Assembly (NCBI GenBank): GCA_017484085.1
Contig: JAFUTW010000035.1
Coordinates: forward strand, 1-64,000
DNA length: 64,000 bases
Reading direction: 5' to 3'
DNA from: Clostridia bacterium
Lineage (GTDB): Bacteria; Bacillota; Clostridia; Christensenellales; Aristaeellaceae
Shown here: in pieces, positions 19,370-28,552 of the stretch
Position numbering within the stretch: the first letter of the stretch is position 1
How the letters are laid out: each line of letters starts with the position of its first letter
Notes under the pieces: model-generated
Told to the model about the DNA's origin: nothing
What the model saw: the letters and a program-made list of their open reading frames with translations, nothing else
Databases searched by the model: none
Translations under genes and position numbers: made by a program

Positions 19370-19858
19370 ATGCGCAAAATGGTTCTCTGCCTATTTGTTC
19401 TTCTCGGGCTTTTCTTTGCCTGCACTGCCGGCGCTGAGGAAACCATCCTCTCCAATCAGACGCAGGTCTACACCGGAACGACCACCGTCTCCCTCACGAT
19501 CGAGGAAAAGTACACCGTCGTCATCCCACCCAGCCTGCCCCTTGTCTACGGAGCGGAGGAAACACCGCTGACCCTGGCCGTTTCCGGTCTGGATCTGACC
19601 CCCGGCTATGCCGTGCGCATCGCCGTTGCGTCGCCGGAAGGCGTACTCCTGCAGGCCGGCGGCGAAGGACGGATCCCTTATACGCTCAGCGATCCGGACG
19701 GCCCCTTCACGGAGAAGGTCACCCGTACGGAGGGGGAATTCCCGCTTTCCGTAACGGTTGATGCGGAGGACTGGTTTGCCGCGCCGGCCGGAGAATACGA
19801 CGGGCTCATCACCTTCTCCGTTTCCGCCGGCAAGTACACGGTAAAGGAGGGTGAGTGA
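19370..19858 (+). CDS. Secreted beta-rich protein, paralogue of 17985 product
   Basis: 162 residues with a signal peptide (about 1-22, TAGA|EE). Shares YTGTTTVSLTI, KYTVVIPPSL and a final GEYDGLITFSVSAG with the product at 17985-18656, so a common fold is likely; unlike that gene its GC content is uniform. Start ATG 19370 follows AAAGGAGG; the longer frame to 19301 runs into the repeat cluster. The stop overlaps the next gene (TGATG). Family not recognised with certainty. Confidence 0.65.
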   Translation: MRKMVLCLFVLLGLFFACTAGAEETILSNQTQVYTGTTTVSLTIEEKYTVVIPPSLPLVYGAEETPLTLAVSGLDLTPGYAVRIAVASPEGVLLQAGGEGRIPYTLSDPDGPFTEKVTRTEGEFPLSVTVDAEDWFAAPAGEYDGLITFSVSAGKYTVKEGE

Positions 19859-20724
19859 TGAAGCGCCTTCTCTTCCTGCTGCTTCCCCTCCTTCTGCTTG
19901 CAGCCCTCTCTTCGGCTGAGCAGACCGCCCTGCATACCGTCGTGCCGGAGGGGCACACCGTGTCCCTGTCTCTTGGCGGTCATGCCGAGGCAGCTGTCGG
20001 CGAGCAGCTCGTCTCCGACGATACAGCCTTCTCTGTCGGGCGCTTTGAAAGTCTGCGCATCCGTGTCCTTCCCGAATGGGGTTACCGGCTGGATACGGTC
20101 AGCGCTTCCTCTTCCCGCGGGCTTACGATTGAAGGCAACGATATCCTGCTGTCCTCCGCGGTACAGGATCTCTCGCTCAGCTTGTCTTTTATCCAAGATG
20201 AAGCGCCGGGGATGGCGCTCTCCGCTGCCGATCTCGTCCTTGCGCCCGGCATGTCAGCGATGCTGAGCGCAAAAATGCCCCCTGCACAGGATACAGCAGA
20301 TCTTGTCTGGGAGACTTCCGATGAAAGCGTACTTTTCGTATCGGGAGGAAGCATCACGGCACGCGATGAAGGCCGGGCTGTCGTCACCGCCCGCAGCGGC
20401 GATCTTTCCGCGGCCTGTACGGTCGAGGTCCGCGGGATGCACACTCTCACTCTTCCCAATGCGCTGGAGACCGTCGAAGCAGGTGCCTTCCGCGGCAGCC
20501 AATCTGCCGAATGTATCCGGCTTTCTGACGGAGTCCGCTCTATCGGCGCACATGCCTTTGCGGATTGTACAAACCTGCGCCTTGCCGTCCTCCCCTCATC
20601 CGTCGAATCCATCGGTGAAGGCGCTTTTGAAGGCTGCGGGCATCTCGTCTTTCTGTGCGATGAAACCGCAGAGGCTGTCATCCGGTATGCGAAGATCCAT
20701 GGTATATCGTGCGTGCAAGAGTGA
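19858..20724 (+). CDS. Secreted Ig-like (Big_2) plus LRR_5 protein
   Basis: 288 residues. Signal peptide about 1-20 (LSSA|EQ). A beta-rich region runs to about 115, a bacterial Ig-like domain spans about 120-195 (LAPGMSAMLSA, WETSDESVLFVSGG, GRAVVTARSG), and two to three LRR_5 repeats span about 200-280 (VEAGAFRGSQ, IGAHAFADCTNL, IGEGAFEGC). It is a short relative of the 859-residue LRR protein upstream. Start taken at ATG 19858, 7 nt after GGAGG and overlapping the preceding stop; a GTG three bases earlier is possible. Likely a surface or secreted adhesin-like protein. Confidence 0.75.
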   Translation: MKRLLFLLLPLLLLAALSSAEQTALHTVVPEGHTVSLSLGGHAEAAVGEQLVSDDTAFSVGRFESLRIRVLPEWGYRLDTVSASSSRGLTIEGNDILLSSAVQDLSLSLSFIQDEAPGMALSAADLVLAPGMSAMLSAKMPPAQDTADLVWETSDESVLFVSGGSITARDEGRAVVTARSGDLSAACTVEVRGMHTLTLPNALETVEAGAFRGSQSAECIRLSDGVRSIGAHAFADCTNLRLAVLPSSVESIGEGAFEGCGHLVFLCDETAEAVIRYAKIHGISCVQE

Positions 20725-20980
20725 TGCTAAAAGCTTTCGCAGTGGCGGGTAAGCACAGTCAACGACGGCTGTTGCTCTGCCAATATTCTGTTTTTCCTCA
20801 TTTTTGATGAAGGATTCCCGTACATGATTCTCTGCCTGTTTACAACTTTTACTATCAAAATATGCAATGTCTACTGAGTTTTCGTTAAAAAGTCCATTCA
20901 GAGGTGTTGTGATATGTAAAGACAGCACTCCAAAAATCCAATTAGAATTCTAAGAACTTAGTATAAAGGAGATAATCAAA

Positions 20981-21667
20981 ATGAAAAAAGCCCTTGTTCT
21001 CTTCTCGATGATCCTTCTTTCCCTTCTCTGTTTGTCAGCATCAGCAGAGGGAAAACTGAAGGTAACTTCCAAAAACACTATCATTTATACTGGAAAAGAT
21101 TCCGGTGTCTTTCTTGCCAAAGTCGAAAACACCGGAGATGCGCCTGTTTATTACGATAATGGTAAACTGGTTATCTTTTCAGAAGATGATGAAATCCTTG
21201 ATACAGAAGATTATATCTCTTCCTCACCCAGTGATTTGCTTCTTAATCCCGGTGAATACACTTATGTTTATGAATTCCTTTGGAGCAGTTCGCTTAAGAA
21301 TGCAAAACTGGGCGATATTAAATTCTCTGTGTCTTCAGACAATCGTGGTTACAGCTATAAACAAATTCCCTCAACAGCCGTGATCGATATGCAGCAAAAC
21401 AATTCTTATAGCAACTATGTCGATGTTACCTTCACAAATACAGGGGATGAAGTCCTGTATGGTGCCTATGTCGTATGTGCTATGCTGGATAATGAAGATA
21501 ATGTCATTTTTGTTAACCGCAACAGCTATGATAATTTGGGCGTTCATCCTGGCAGTACAGTTACAATAAAAATGTATATTGATTCTGATCTGATCGATTA
21601 CTATGGGGCAACTGGTATCAAACCGGCTAAGGTTGACTCGCTGGTTTACACTGAACGAACAAAGTAA
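20981..21667 (+). CDS. Secreted protein of unknown function, AT-rich gene
   Basis: 228 residues with a signal peptide (about 1-22, SASA|EG). Two similar beta-rich halves begin near VFLAKVENTGDAPVYY and YVDVTFTNTGDEVLYG, which resemble extracellular FxLYD-like or Ig-like repeats that mention 'NTGD' turns. No anchor or enzymatic motif. The gene is clearly more AT-rich than its neighbours, suggesting recent acquisition. Ribosome site AAAGGAG before ATG 20981. The 256 bases upstream (20725-20980) contain no gene I can support and only weak promoter-like boxes. Confidence 0.6.
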   Translation: MKKALVLFSMILLSLLCLSASAEGKLKVTSKNTIIYTGKDSGVFLAKVENTGDAPVYYDNGKLVIFSEDDEILDTEDYISSSPSDLLLNPGEYTYVYEFLWSSSLKNAKLGDIKFSVSSDNRGYSYKQIPSTAVIDMQQNNSYSNYVDVTFTNTGDEVLYGAYVVCAMLDNEDNVIFVNRNSYDNLGVHPGSTVTIKMYIDSDLIDYYGATGIKPAKVDSLVYTERTK

Positions 21668-21725
21668 TCCTCATTTCATTATATGCAAGAACAAGCCGAT
21701 ACTTACCCTTATATTCGATCTTCTG

Positions 21726-21914
21726 ATGACTGGTACGCTTTATCTGATCAACTGGGACTTTGTTGATTGTCGAATTATGCCGGACAATAGAAGACTTTGG
21801 GGAATCTCTTACTATATGTATTATCCCTCGGTAATCATCATTGCAATTTGCGCTTTGTGGATATTTATGAAAATGCATCGAACAAGATTAAAAGATGATG
21901 CACCGTACAGATAG
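21726..21914 (+). CDS. Possible small two-span membrane protein
   Basis: 62 residues from ATG 21726 with two hydrophobic stretches (about 1-10 extending upstream in frame, and YPSVIIIAICALWIF). No ribosome-binding site is visible and the frame overlaps the end of the preceding gene if extended to 21603. It could be a real small membrane protein, or a remnant in AT-rich, foreign-looking DNA. Confidence 0.3.
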   Translation: MTGTLYLINWDFVDCRIMPDNRRLWGISYYMYYPSVIIIAICALWIFMKMHRTRLKDDAPYR

Positions 21915-21920
21915 ATTTTT

Positions 21921-21942
21921 CGCCCCCGCTTTCGCGGGGGCG
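21921..21942. other. GC hairpin without U-run
   Basis: CGCCCCCGC / GCGGGGGCG stem with a TTTC loop between convergent genes. T residues precede it on the plus strand rather than follow it; it may protect 3' ends of either transcript. Confidence 0.5.
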
Positions 21943-21962
21943 ATTGCTATGCCTTTTCTCTC

Positions 21963-23441
21963 TTACTTGAACGGATTCTCCGTCGGATAGGGCAGGCAGG
22001 CCGGCTGGTTGTAGGCGATGTCCTTGACGCCCAGGAAGCGGAAGACCTCGAAGAGGCTCTTGCCCACATGGCTGAAGGCCACGGCGCCGTGGTGCGGATA
22101 ACGCTTCTCGATGAGCACGTGACGGTAGAAGCGGCCCATCTCCGGGATGGCGAAGACGCCGATACCGCCGAAGCTGCGGGTCTTGACATCCAGGATCTCG
22201 CCCTCCGCGATGTAGGCGCGGAGCGTTCCCTCGCTGTCGCACTGCAGACGGTAGAAGGTGATATCGCTGGCCGCGAGGTCGCCCTCCAGCGTGCCGCGGG
22301 TGAAGTCCGGATCGCTGCCCGCCGGCTCCAGCAGGCGGTGCTGGATCAGCTGGTACTTGACGGCGCGGTCGGCGCACAGCTTGCACTCCGGCGTGTTGCC
22401 GCAGTGGAAGCCCATGAAGGTATCCGTCAGCTTGTAGTCGTACTTGCCCTTGATGTCCTCGTCGTAGATGTACTTCGGCACGCTGTTGTTGATGTCCAGC
22501 AGGGTGACCGGGTCGGCGCTCACGCACAGGCCGATGTACTCGGAGAGCGCGCCGTAGATGTCCACCTCGCAGGAGACCGGGATGCCGCGGCTGACCAGGC
22601 GGGAGTTGACGTAGCAGGGCTCAAAGCCGAACTGGCTGGGGAACGCGGGCCAGCACTTGTCCGCGAAAGCCACGAACTTGCGGTCGCCCTTGTGCTTCTC
22701 AGCCCAGTCGAGCAGCGTCAGTTCGAACTGCGCGAGCCGCACGCTCATATCCGGGTAATAGGCGCCTTCGCCCATCTCCTTGGCCATATCGGCGCAGACC
22801 TCCGGGATGCGCGGGTCGTTCTCATGCTCCTTATAGGAGACCAGCAGATCGAGCTCGCTGTTCTCTTCGATCTCGACACCCAGCTCGTAGAGGCCCTTGA
22901 TAGGCGCGTTGCAGGCGAAGAAGTCCTGCGGGCGCGGGCCGAAGGTGATGATCTTGAGGCCGCGCAGGCCGATGATGGCGCGCGCTACCGGCACAAACTC
23001 GCCGATCATCTGCGCGATGTCCTCCGCCGTGCCGACGGGATAGGACGGGATGTAGCCCTTAAGGTGGCGCATGCCCAGGTTGTAGGAGCAGTTGAGCATG
23101 CCGCAGTACGCGTCGCCGCGCCCGTTGATCATGTCGCCGTCGCCCTCGGCCGCCGCCACGAACATGCAGGGGCCATTAAAGTACTTGGCAATGAGGGTCT
23201 CCGGCGTCTCCGGGCCGAAGTTGCCCAGGAAGACGACCAGCGCGTTGCAGCCTGCCGCCGTCACATCGGCTACGGCCTTCTGCATGTCCAGCTCGTTTTC
23301 CACCGTCACAGGGCACTCATACAGTCCCTCGCCGCAGATGGCCTTAATGGCGGCACGGCGCTTTTCAGACAGCTGGATGGGGAAGCAGTCGCGGCTCACC
23401 GCGACGATGCCGAGTTTGACCTCCGGGATGTTCGAAATCAT
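21963..23441 (-). CDS. L-fucose/L-arabinose isomerase-family protein
   Basis: A 492-residue cytoplasmic sugar isomerase of the FucI/AraA fold, which interconverts aldoses and ketoses with a bound Mn2+. A Glu and Asp in SCEVDIYGALSEY and a His in AVAFSHVGK are in the expected metal/catalytic regions. Start ATG 23441 is preceded by GGAGGAG; the frame extends to 23489 without a ribosome site. It follows DUF4867 in a locus with xylulokinase, araD and pentose importers, so an arabinose- or other pentose/6-deoxyhexose-isomerase role is likely. No canonical araA or xylA is in the window. Exact substrate is inference. Confidence 0.8.
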   Translation of the reverse strand: MISNIPEVKLGIVAVSRDCFPIQLSEKRRAAIKAICGEGLYECPVTVENELDMQKAVADVTAAGCNALVVFLGNFGPETPETLIAKYFNGPCMFVAAAEGDGDMINGRGDAYCGMLNCSYNLGMRHLKGYIPSYPVGTAEDIAQMIGEFVPVARAIIGLRGLKIITFGPRPQDFFACNAPIKGLYELGVEIEENSELDLLVSYKEHENDPRIPEVCADMAKEMGEGAYYPDMSVRLAQFELTLLDWAEKHKGDRKFVAFADKCWPAFPSQFGFEPCYVNSRLVSRGIPVSCEVDIYGALSEYIGLCVSADPVTLLDINNSVPKYIYDEDIKGKYDYKLTDTFMGFHCGNTPECKLCADRAVKYQLIQHRLLEPAGSDPDFTRGTLEGDLAASDITFYRLQCDSEGTLRAYIAEGEILDVKTRSFGGIGVFAIPEMGRFYRHVLIEKRYPHHGAVAFSHVGKSLFEVFRFLGVKDIAYNQPACLPYPTENPFK

Positions 23442-23488
23442 GGTTGTTCTCCTCCGTTCCTCTAGATCGATCTGATCAATGAATTGCA

Positions 23489-24124
23489 TTAAAGATCTCC
23501 GGCGATATCGATGTTCTCGCCCTTAAGGCCCACAAACGCGCCCGCCTTTGCCTCGCTGCTCTCCGGATGCGCCAGCAGCCACTTGTTGCGCGCCCAAAGC
23601 GTATTGTCCCTGGCGTTCGGGCCGGGCGCCGGGCGGTAATCGGTATTGGTCTTGGCCGGCAGCGCCACCAGCACATGGAAGCCCTTTGCCGGATCCGCAT
23701 GGCAGGGCGCATAGTGCAGCGTCGTCGCGTAAACCTCCACCATCACCCCGGCGGGTACGCAGAAAGCGCGTACCTTCGCGGTATCCAGCACGCCGTCCTC
23801 GCCGATGTCGTCCATCTTCGCCAGCAGCAGGATGAAGTCCTCCGTGCCCAGGTTGAACTCGCTGTCCCTGTGGTATTCCAGGCAGTTCAGCTTCGTGTTG
23901 TGTCCGTTGCAGTAGCCGAGCTGGAAGGGCATGCCGCCGAAGAGCGCCGTGCCCACCGTCTCCGCGTCTTCTGCCTGATGCAGCGATTCGACGCGCGGCT
24001 CGTAAGCCGTTCCCTCTGGCAGGGGCGTAGCCGCCAGCGCCTTAAGGATACCTTCCGTCGGATACCCGTCTACGATGCGTCCGTAAGCGCGGAAAGCGGG
24101 ATCGGTTACAGGAATGAATTTCAT
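23489..24124 (-). CDS. DUF4867-family protein
   Basis: A 211-residue cytoplasmic protein with cupin-like features (CLEYHRDSEFNLGTEDFILLLA and TLHYAPCHAD, with several His/Glu that could bind metal). I believe it is DUF4867, a family found beside sugar-isomerase genes in Firmicutes; assignment is moderately sure. GGGAGGAG precedes ATG 24124. It is 47 nt upstream of the isomerase gene in the same direction, so it likely helps in the same sugar pathway. Confidence 0.65.
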   Translation of the reverse strand: MKFIPVTDPAFRAYGRIVDGYPTEGILKALAATPLPEGTAYEPRVESLHQAEDAETVGTALFGGMPFQLGYCNGHNTKLNCLEYHRDSEFNLGTEDFILLLAKMDDIGEDGVLDTAKVRAFCVPAGVMVEVYATTLHYAPCHADPAKGFHVLVALPAKTNTDYRPAPGPNARDNTLWARNKWLLAHPESSEAKAGAFVGLKGENIDIAGDL

Positions 24125-24164
24125 TGCAATCTCCTCCCTGTCTGTTTGTTGATATTGCTTTTCA

Positions 24165-24590
24165 GAACCCCCGGTCAGCCTTCGGTGCGGGGACCGATAA
24201 ACAGCTTTGAGTCTGCAAAGCCCCTTTTGCCTATTCGCCGCACAGCGGCGCTCCCCTTTATAGGGGAGATGTCACGGCGCCGCCGTGACAGAGGGGTTCG
24301 TAACCCCCGATCAGCCTCCGGCTGACAGCTCCCTGTTCAGGAGCGCCGGAAACCTCATCCGCCTCGCTTCGCTCGGCACCTTCCCCATAGGGGAAGGCAA
24401 GGCTATAGAAATTCCTCTGCACTCCTCTTGCCTCCCCTTTATAGGGGAGGGGGACCATCCGCTTGTCGGATGGTGGAAGGGTTCCTAACCTTCCATAGGG
24501 GAAGGCAAGGCCATAGAAGTTCCTATGCACTCCTCTTGCCTCCCCTCATGGGAGAGATGTCATTCCGCCAGGCATGACGGAAAGGGCCTG
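24165..24590. repeat. Cluster 2 of GC-rich palindromic intergenic repeats
   Basis: About 425 bases between xylulokinase and the DUF4867 gene with no supported gene. They contain internally repeated units (GGGGAAGGCAAGGC-TATAGAA and GGGAAGGCAAGGC-CATAGAA) and palindromes. The segment 24172-24300 matches 18943-19075 inverted, including the shared ACTTTGAGTCTGCAAAG core. Confidence 0.75.
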
Positions 24591-24594
24591 CGCC

Positions 24595-26118
24595 TCACAG
24601 CTTCGCCAGCTGTGCGTAGCTTTCCTTCAGCTGCGGATAGAGGGATTCGTACAGGCGGTAGAAGGGCTCGTACGCTGCGCCTCTTTGTGCATCCGGCAGC
24701 AGCGGCGCGTCTTCCCGGATCATCTTTTTGCAGGCTTCGGGGACGCTTGCATACAGTCCGGCTGCGGTGCCTGCCAGGATGGCCGCGCCCAGCGCCGGGC
24801 CTTCCGTGGACTGCGCCGTCGCCACGGGCATACCGAAGACGTCCGCCATCATCTGCCGCCAGAAGGGACTCTTTGCGCCGCCGCCGCAGGCCAGCATGGT
24901 CTCCGGCACGACGTTCATGCCGCGCAGCACGTCCAGATTCTGTCTCTGGGAATAGATAACGCCTTCCATCACGGCGCGCAGCAGATCGCGGCGCGTGTGC
25001 ATCGCAGAGAGGCCGATAAAGGCGCCGCGTGCGTCGCTGTCCAGCAGCGGGCTGCGCTCGCCCATGAGGTACGGGAGGAAGAGGAGCCGGTTGGCCCCGA
25101 TGGGGCTCCTTGCCGCTTCCTCATTCATAAGGACGTAAGGATCGGTGCCCATCTCCGTAGCCGCCCGGATCTCCGCGTGGCAGAAGGTGTCCCTGTACCA
25201 CTTGAGAGAGAGACCGGCCGCCAAAGTGCAGCTCATCACGGTGTATGCGCCCGACACTGCAGAGCAGAAGGTATGCACCCGTCCCTGCGGGTCGATCTGC
25301 ACCGTGTCGCTGTGCGCGTACACGACGCCGCTGGTGCCGATGGTCGTAAATGCCTTGCCCGCGCGGGCCACGCCCGTGCCGATGGCGCCGGCCATGTTGT
25401 CCGCCGCGCCGCCGGCCACCGGCATGCCGCAGCAAAGCCCGGTTTCGGCAGCGGCCTTTTCGGTGATATGGCCGCAAACCGCGCTGCTCTCGCGAAGCGG
25501 CGGCAGCAGGTTCATGTCAAGATTCAGCGCCGCTGCGATCTCTTCCGACCACTGCCGGCGCGGGACATCCAGCATATTCGTGCCGCTGGCGTCGCTGTAC
25601 TCACACAGGTATTCGCCGGTGAGGCGGAAGCGAACGTAATCCTTGGGCAGCATGATTTGCTTCGCCTTTGCCCAGCGCTCCGGATCGTTCTGCTGCACCC
25701 AGAGCACCTTGCCGGCGGTAAAGCCGGTCAGCGCGGGGTTTGCGGAGATGGCGATGAGGCGCTCGCGGCCGACGCGCCGGGTCAGCTCCTCGCACTGCGC
25801 GCCCGTGCGTCCGTCGCACCAGAGGATGGATCGTCCGAGCGCGTTGCCCTCTTCATCCGTCATCACCAGGCCGTGCATCTGCCCGCTGATGCCCAGGCAG
25901 ACGACATCCGCCGGATTCACGCCGCTCTTGCAGAGCACGCCGCGGATCGTGTCCCTGGCGGCGTTCCACCAGTCGTCCGGCTCCTGTTCCGCCCAGCCGT
26001 TCTGCGGCTGATAGAGCGGATATTCCCTCAGTTCCGAGGCGACCGCGCAGCCTTCCTCGTCAAAGAGGACCGTCTTGGTTCCGCTGGTGCCCAGGTCGAC
26101 ACCCAGTACGTATTTCAT
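24595..26118 (-). CDS. xylB: Xylulokinase (FGGY family)
   Basis: A 507-residue cytoplasmic kinase making D-xylulose 5-phosphate from xylulose and ATP. N-terminal phosphate-binding GVDLGTSGTKTVLFDE, then GISGQMHGLV and the substrate region ILWCDGRTGAQ. The C-terminal FGGY domain has LACGGGAKSPFWRQMMADV and TEGPALGAAILAG. Start ATG 26118 follows GGGGAGGAG; the 10-codon extension to 26148 lacks a ribosome site. It lies 38 nt downstream of the sugar ABC permease gene and is probably in the chvE-type operon. Confidence 0.92.
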   Translation of the reverse strand: MKYVLGVDLGTSGTKTVLFDEEGCAVASELREYPLYQPQNGWAEQEPDDWWNAARDTIRGVLCKSGVNPADVVCLGISGQMHGLVMTDEEGNALGRSILWCDGRTGAQCEELTRRVGRERLIAISANPALTGFTAGKVLWVQQNDPERWAKAKQIMLPKDYVRFRLTGEYLCEYSDASGTNMLDVPRRQWSEEIAAALNLDMNLLPPLRESSAVCGHITEKAAAETGLCCGMPVAGGAADNMAGAIGTGVARAGKAFTTIGTSGVVYAHSDTVQIDPQGRVHTFCSAVSGAYTVMSCTLAAGLSLKWYRDTFCHAEIRAATEMGTDPYVLMNEEAARSPIGANRLLFLPYLMGERSPLLDSDARGAFIGLSAMHTRRDLLRAVMEGVIYSQRQNLDVLRGMNVVPETMLACGGGAKSPFWRQMMADVFGMPVATAQSTEGPALGAAILAGTAAGLYASVPEACKKMIREDAPLLPDAQRGAAYEPFYRLYESLYPQLKESYAQLAKL

Positions 26119-26156
26119 GGGTTTCACTCCTCCCCAGTCGGGTCGCACCCTCAGTC

Positions 26157-27365
26157 TTATTTCTTTTTGCCGAAGAGGCTGATGTTCTTCTTGCTCAGCA
26201 CGTCGAAGGCCACAGCGCCCAGCAGCACGACGCCCTTGACGACCTTCTGCCAGTTCGCGTCGATGCCCATGAGGCTCATGCCCAGGTTGATGACGCCGAT
26301 CAGCGTGGCGCCGATGACCATGCCGAAGACGGAACCCGCACCGCCGCTGGCGGAAACGCCGCCGACCACGCAGGCGGAAATGGCATCCATCTCAAAGTTC
26401 GTGCCGGCGGTGGAGTTGGCCGCCTGCGTACGGGAGAGCACCATCATCGTGGTGATCGCCGTGAGGAACGCCATGTTGAGGTAAGCCAGGAACATGATCC
26501 TGCGGGTATTCACGCCGGACATCCTCGCAGCTTCCTTATTGCCGCCCACCACGTAGAAGTGACGGCCCAGCGTCGTCTTGCTCGTGATAAAGCTGTAGAT
26601 CAGCACTACGATGACGACCCAGACGAGCGGCGTCGGGATGCCGCCCGCGTGCGCCAGTTTCCACATGATCAGCAGGATGGCCGCCGCGCCCAGCACGCTC
26701 TTGACGGCAGCGTTGGCAAACGAATCCGCCGCATACCCCTTGCGGAGCTTGGTCGCGCGGGAATGGAAGATGAGGAAAACCGTGAGCACAGCCGCAACGA
26801 TTCCCGCGATCATGCACGGCCAGTTGAAGACCTTGACGCTGGTGCCGAAGATCTTGCCGTAGAAGATGCCGAGGAAATCCGGCTTCGAGGCGATGGCGAT
26901 GGAGCCCGTCGCCGAGTTGGAGCTGAGGATCGAGGTCCCCAGGCCGCGGAAGGCCAGATAGCCGGCCAGCGTCGCGATCCACGGCGGGATGTTGACGTAG
27001 GCGACGAGATAGCCGAGCAGGCAGCCGTACGCGATGCCGATGAGCAGCATCAGCACGATGGCGGGGCCGGTAGCTACGCCCATATTGATCATCATGAGGC
27101 CGCCCAGCGCGCCCAGCAGGCAGACGAAGGAGCCGCAGGACAGATCGATGTTGCCGCCTGTCAGCATGCACATCAGCATGCCGACACCCAGGATGTAGAC
27201 GTACGCGTTCTGGTCGATCAGCGCTTTGAAGTTCGCCGGCTTGAAGATGTTGCCGCCCGTCGTGACCATGAAGAAGATGTAGACGAGGACCAGGATGACG
27301 AGCATTGCGTTTTTCTTGAGGACGGCAGCAAGGTTTCTGCCGGGTTTAACAATCCCTTTTTCCAT
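26157..27365 (-). CDS. mmsB: Multiple-monosaccharide ABC transporter permease (second)
   Basis: A 402-residue inner-membrane permease with about ten spans. It is longer than RbsC-type permeases (about 320) and so fits the GguB/MmsB subgroup. Landmarks: MLTGGNIDLSCGSFVCLLGALGG, the coupling region VGGNKEAARMSGVNTRRIM and the final FDVLSKKNIS. It is clearly paralogous to the permease gene just upstream; the two may form a heterodimer, whereas the GguB-type system usually has one permease gene. GGGGAGG precedes ATG 27365. Confidence 0.85.
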   Translation of the reverse strand: MEKGIVKPGRNLAAVLKKNAMLVILVLVYIFFMVTTGGNIFKPANFKALIDQNAYVYILGVGMLMCMLTGGNIDLSCGSFVCLLGALGGLMMINMGVATGPAIVLMLLIGIAYGCLLGYLVAYVNIPPWIATLAGYLAFRGLGTSILSSNSATGSIAIASKPDFLGIFYGKIFGTSVKVFNWPCMIAGIVAAVLTVFLIFHSRATKLRKGYAADSFANAAVKSVLGAAAILLIMWKLAHAGGIPTPLVWVVIVVLIYSFITSKTTLGRHFYVVGGNKEAARMSGVNTRRIMFLAYLNMAFLTAITTMMVLSRTQAANSTAGTNFEMDAISACVVGGVSASGGAGSVFGMVIGATLIGVINLGMSLMGIDANWQKVVKGVVLLGAVAFDVLSKKNISLFGKKK

Positions 27366-27383
27366 CGACTGTATCCTCCCCTC

Positions 27384-28550
27384 TTACCGCTTTTCACGCT
27401 TGGACAGCACATCGAACATGACAGCCAGCAGCAGCACGATGCCCTTGACCACGCGCTGATAGTTGGAGTCGATGCCCATGATGCTCATGCCCTGGTTGAT
27501 GAGGCCCATCAGCGTGGCGCCGATGATGACGCCGGAGATCTTGCCGGTTCCGCCGTAAGCGGAAGCCCGGCCGATGAAGCAGGCCGCGATGGCGTCCATC
27601 TCATAGCCCTGGCCGAAGGTCGGCTGCGCGTTGGTCGCGCGGGCCACGTTGAGGATGCCCGCCAGGCCGGCCAGCAAGCCCATGTTGGCGTAAGCGAAGA
27701 AGAACACGTTGCGCGTGTTGACGCCGGAGAGGGCCGTCGCCTTTTCGTTACCGCCCACCGCGTAGAGGTAGCGGCCGATGGCCGTCTTTGTCGTGATGTA
27801 GTTGTAGATGAGCAGCACCAGCGCGATCCAGATGAGCACCGTCGGGATGCCCTTGTAGCTCGCCAGCTTCCAGGACAGCCAGAGGATCAGCACCGCGATG
27901 ATGCCGGTGCGGATGTAATCGCCCGTGGCCGACTGGATGATGCCCATCCGCTTCTCCACGGAAGCTTTGCGGATCTGCAGCGCCGCAAAGAGCAGCGCGA
28001 CGATCACGCCGAACACCATGCAGGTCAGGTTGATGCCGGAGCCGCCGAGGAAATCGGGGATGTAGCAGTCTGCGCCGCCGCCGAAGATCCTGAGGAACGA
28101 CTCGTTGGAGATCGTGACCGTGTAGCCCTGCAGCACCACGTTGGAGAGGCCGCGGAAGGCGTACATGCCGGCCAGCGTCGCGATGAAGGCCGGAACATAC
28201 ACCTTCGCGATCCAGAAGCCCTGGAACGCGCCGATGGCCAGGCCGACCAGCAGCATGACCAGCACGGCGATCCACATGTTGACGCCCCGCTCCATGAGCA
28301 CGACGCCGACAGCGCCCGTAAAGCAGACGACGGAGCCGACCGCCAGGTCGATGTTGCCGCCCGTCAGGATGCACATCAGCATGCCGGCTGCCAGCACGAA
28401 CACGTAGCCGTTCTGGGAGATCAGGTTGTTGATGTTCTGCGGGTAGAGGATCCTGCCGCCCGTCGTAACGGAGAAGAAGATCGCCACGACGATCAGGGCG
28501 AGGACCATGGTGTATTTCTTCAAGAAGGAGCTGACCGTATTCGCCGTCAT
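27384..28550 (-). CDS. mmsB: Multiple-monosaccharide ABC transporter permease (first)
   Basis: A 388-residue multi-span permease with ILTGGNIDLAVGSVVCFTGA, VGGNEKATALSGVNTRNVF and a terminal FDVLSKREKR. Start taken at ATG 28550, 9 nt after AAGGGG; a GTG at 28556 overlaps the ATPase stop (GTGA) but is too near the ribosome site. Pairs with the downstream paralogue and the two-domain ATPase upstream to import pentoses or hexoses. Confidence 0.85.
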   Translation of the reverse strand: MTANTVSSFLKKYTMVLALIVVAIFFSVTTGGRILYPQNINNLISQNGYVFVLAAGMLMCILTGGNIDLAVGSVVCFTGAVGVVLMERGVNMWIAVLVMLLVGLAIGAFQGFWIAKVYVPAFIATLAGMYAFRGLSNVVLQGYTVTISNESFLRIFGGGADCYIPDFLGGSGINLTCMVFGVIVALLFAALQIRKASVEKRMGIIQSATGDYIRTGIIAVLILWLSWKLASYKGIPTVLIWIALVLLIYNYITTKTAIGRYLYAVGGNEKATALSGVNTRNVFFFAYANMGLLAGLAGILNVARATNAQPTFGQGYEMDAIAACFIGRASAYGGTGKISGVIIGATLMGLINQGMSIMGIDSNYQRVVKGIVLLLAVMFDVLSKREKR

Positions 28551-28552
28551 GC

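Noticed and set aside
20596-20928. 110-codon minus-strand frame over the Ig/LRR gene end
   Set aside because: Overlaps a supported gene and has no ribosome site or recognisable domain.
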